Assembly: GCA_026419655.1 (NCBI GenBank)
Contig: JANZZA010000585.1
Span: 1 to 6,010 of the forward strand
DNA: 6,010 nt
Reading direction: 5' to 3'
DNA from: Armatimonadota bacterium
GTDB taxonomy: Bacteria > Armatimonadota > Zipacnadia > Zipacnadales > FEN-943
Below are positions 4,997-6,010 of the stretch, piece by piece. Each line of letters starts with the position of its first letter. The stretch's first letter is position 1. A program made the translations under genes and the position numbers. Below the pieces are notes generated by a model, which worked only from the letters and a program-made list of their open reading frames with translations, was not told the origin of the DNA and did not search any database.

Positions 4997-6010
4997 CTAT
5001 TCCCCAAGGCGGCTAAGCACCCGCTCAACAGCTTGCGCGGCCTGCTCGGGCGATATGCTGGAGACTCTACCGTCAGGCGCACGCAGAACGACATGCTGGT
5101 CGCCCCAGGGACCGGTGAGGTCAGGATTGGACGGCCCGAAAAGAGCAACCACAGGCTTGCCGAGAGCAGCCATCATATGCATGGGGCCGGTGTCGCCCGT
5201 CAGCATGGCGTCGGAGGCTGCCAGTACGGCCGCCAACTGCTGAAGGTTGGTTTGGCCCGCAAGGTTCACGCAGGCCTCGCCAGCCGCCCGAGTGATGACC
5301 TCAGCGGCGGTCCGATCCTGGCCGCCGCCGGTGACGACAATGCTAAAGGCGAGTTGTGTGGCGGCCAATCGCCGGGCCACCTCCGCGAAATGCTCAACTG
5401 GCCAGCGCTTGGACGCAACGGCAGACCCGGGATTGACCACCAGCCGCGGCTTAGGCATGCCAGCCAGCTTTTCATCCGCCCACCGCCGCGCCTCGTCGGA
5501 CACGTGCAGGCAGAACCTAACGCTGTCAGGCCGGACTCCAAGCGGCGCGGCTACCTTCAGATAGTGGACAATGGCATGACCCCCACCAACTCGCACGAAA
5601 TTGTTGGCGGCGATAATCATCGGCAAATGGCGCAAACCAGAAAGCTCAGCAATCCTCGTCCGAGCGCGACTGGCCGCAAGGATGAAGGCGCTCTTGAGCA
5701 AGCACTGGAGGTCTATGGCTACGTCCCAGGAGCGTTTGCGGAGGTGCTTGGCAAGACTGCGCCGGGCACCGAGGAACCCCCGAACGCCGGCTAATATACC
5801 CTTCCTGCGGTCGGGGCGGTGGTGCTCCAGAACATATACTTCATCTAACCATGGGTGGCCAGCAAGCAAATCGGCGAAACGGTGGTCTACCACCCAGGCA
5901 ATGTGAGCCGCCGGGTAAAGCCCCCGAAGTTGCGTGAGGACCGGCAGGGCGCAGACTATATCACCCAGGGAACTCGTCTTTATGACCAGGATGCTCTGCG
6001 GCTGCGTCAT
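4997..6010 (-). CDS. Glycosyltransferase family 9 (heptosyltransferase-like, LPS core)
   Basis: This 337-residue protein has family-typical length (about 320-350) and order. The N-terminal Rossmann domain opens with ILVIKTSSLGDIVCALPVL at 7-25, whose GD (D17) matches the proposed catalytic Asp of WaaC. VAIDLQCLLKSA follows at 97-108. The C-terminal nucleotide-sugar domain has VNPGSAVASKRWP at 192-204 (K201, phosphate contact), then VVTGGGQDR at 225-233. LTGDTGPMHMMAALGKPVVA (270-289) carries the conserved D273-T-G-P-x-H, followed by LFGPSNP. GT9 enzymes transfer heptose from ADP-heptose, or a related sugar, onto lipid A-Kdo or glycan on the inner-membrane cytoplasmic face. The acceptor and sugar cannot be told from this sequence, so no waa symbol is given. 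The ATG is the last codon of the window. The opening fits the family, so this is probably the true start, but its ribosome site and any upstream start lie outside. It points toward the beta-helix gene. Confidence 0.92.
   Translation of the reverse strand: MTQPQSILVIKTSSLGDIVCALPVLTQLRGLYPAAHIAWVVDHRFADLLAGHPWLDEVYVLEHHRPDRRKGILAGVRGFLGARRSLAKHLRKRSWDVAIDLQCLLKSAFILAASRARTRIAELSGLRHLPMIIAANNFVRVGGGHAIVHYLKVAAPLGVRPDSVRFCLHVSDEARRWADEKLAGMPKPRLVVNPGSAVASKRWPVEHFAEVARRLAATQLAFSIVVTGGGQDRTAAEVITRAAGEACVNLAGQTNLQQLAAVLAASDAMLTGDTGPMHMMAALGKPVVALFGPSNPDLTGPWGDQHVVLRAPDGRVSSISPEQAAQAVERVLSRLGE

Noticed and set aside
5033..5794. Long plus-strand open frame (253 codons) opposite the GT9 gene
   Set aside because: The opposite strand has all GT9 motifs in order. 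This frame has no family-like pattern, so it is treated as a shadow.

Overview
The window looks like chromosomal DNA from a Gram-negative, moderately GC-rich bacterium, probably an uncultured or anaerobic lineage. The reasons are a lipopolysaccharide-type glycosyltransferase of family 9 (GT9), a small InaA/WaaP-like sugar-kinase-type protein, a membrane polyferredoxin, a ceramidase-like hydrolase and a right-handed beta-helix protein. The last two types are frequent in Planctomycetota/PVC, Hydrogenedentota and Armatimonadota genomes. No marker gene is present, so this placement is a low-confidence inference.

Layout, left to right. Positions 1-648 (+) carry the 3' part of a NapH-like membrane 4Fe-4S protein, whose stop codon overlaps by one base the ATG of a kinase-fold protein (648-1355, +). 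A 109-base convergent gap follows. Then comes a stand-alone SagB/ThcOx-type FMN oxidoreductase on the minus strand (1465-2196). A 104-base divergent spacer (2197-2300) separates it from a plus-strand pair: a neutral/alkaline ceramidase-like protein (2301-3740) and, 50 bases on, a beta-helix repeat protein (3791-4966). After only 30 bases a GT9 heptosyltransferase-like gene (4997-6010, -) converges on that pair, with its apparent start at the window edge.

This gives four transcription units with alternating orientation: +, -, +, -. The kinase-like protein and the GT9 protein both fit cell-envelope glycolipid or LPS-core assembly, but they are in different units. The ceramidase-like and beta-helix genes form a plausible two-gene operon acting on glycolipid or polysaccharide material. 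The polyferredoxin is an electron carrier, and its coupling to a kinase is not obviously explained. The SagB-like protein has no YcaO cyclase or visible RiPP precursor nearby.

I see no tRNA, rRNA, CRISPR array, insertion sequence, phage gene or defence system. The window is mostly ordinary metabolic and envelope genes. The points worth a second look are the coupled pair, a cluster of TTGC/GCAA elements in the divergent spacer, and departures from consensus in the polyferredoxin and ceramidase-like proteins.
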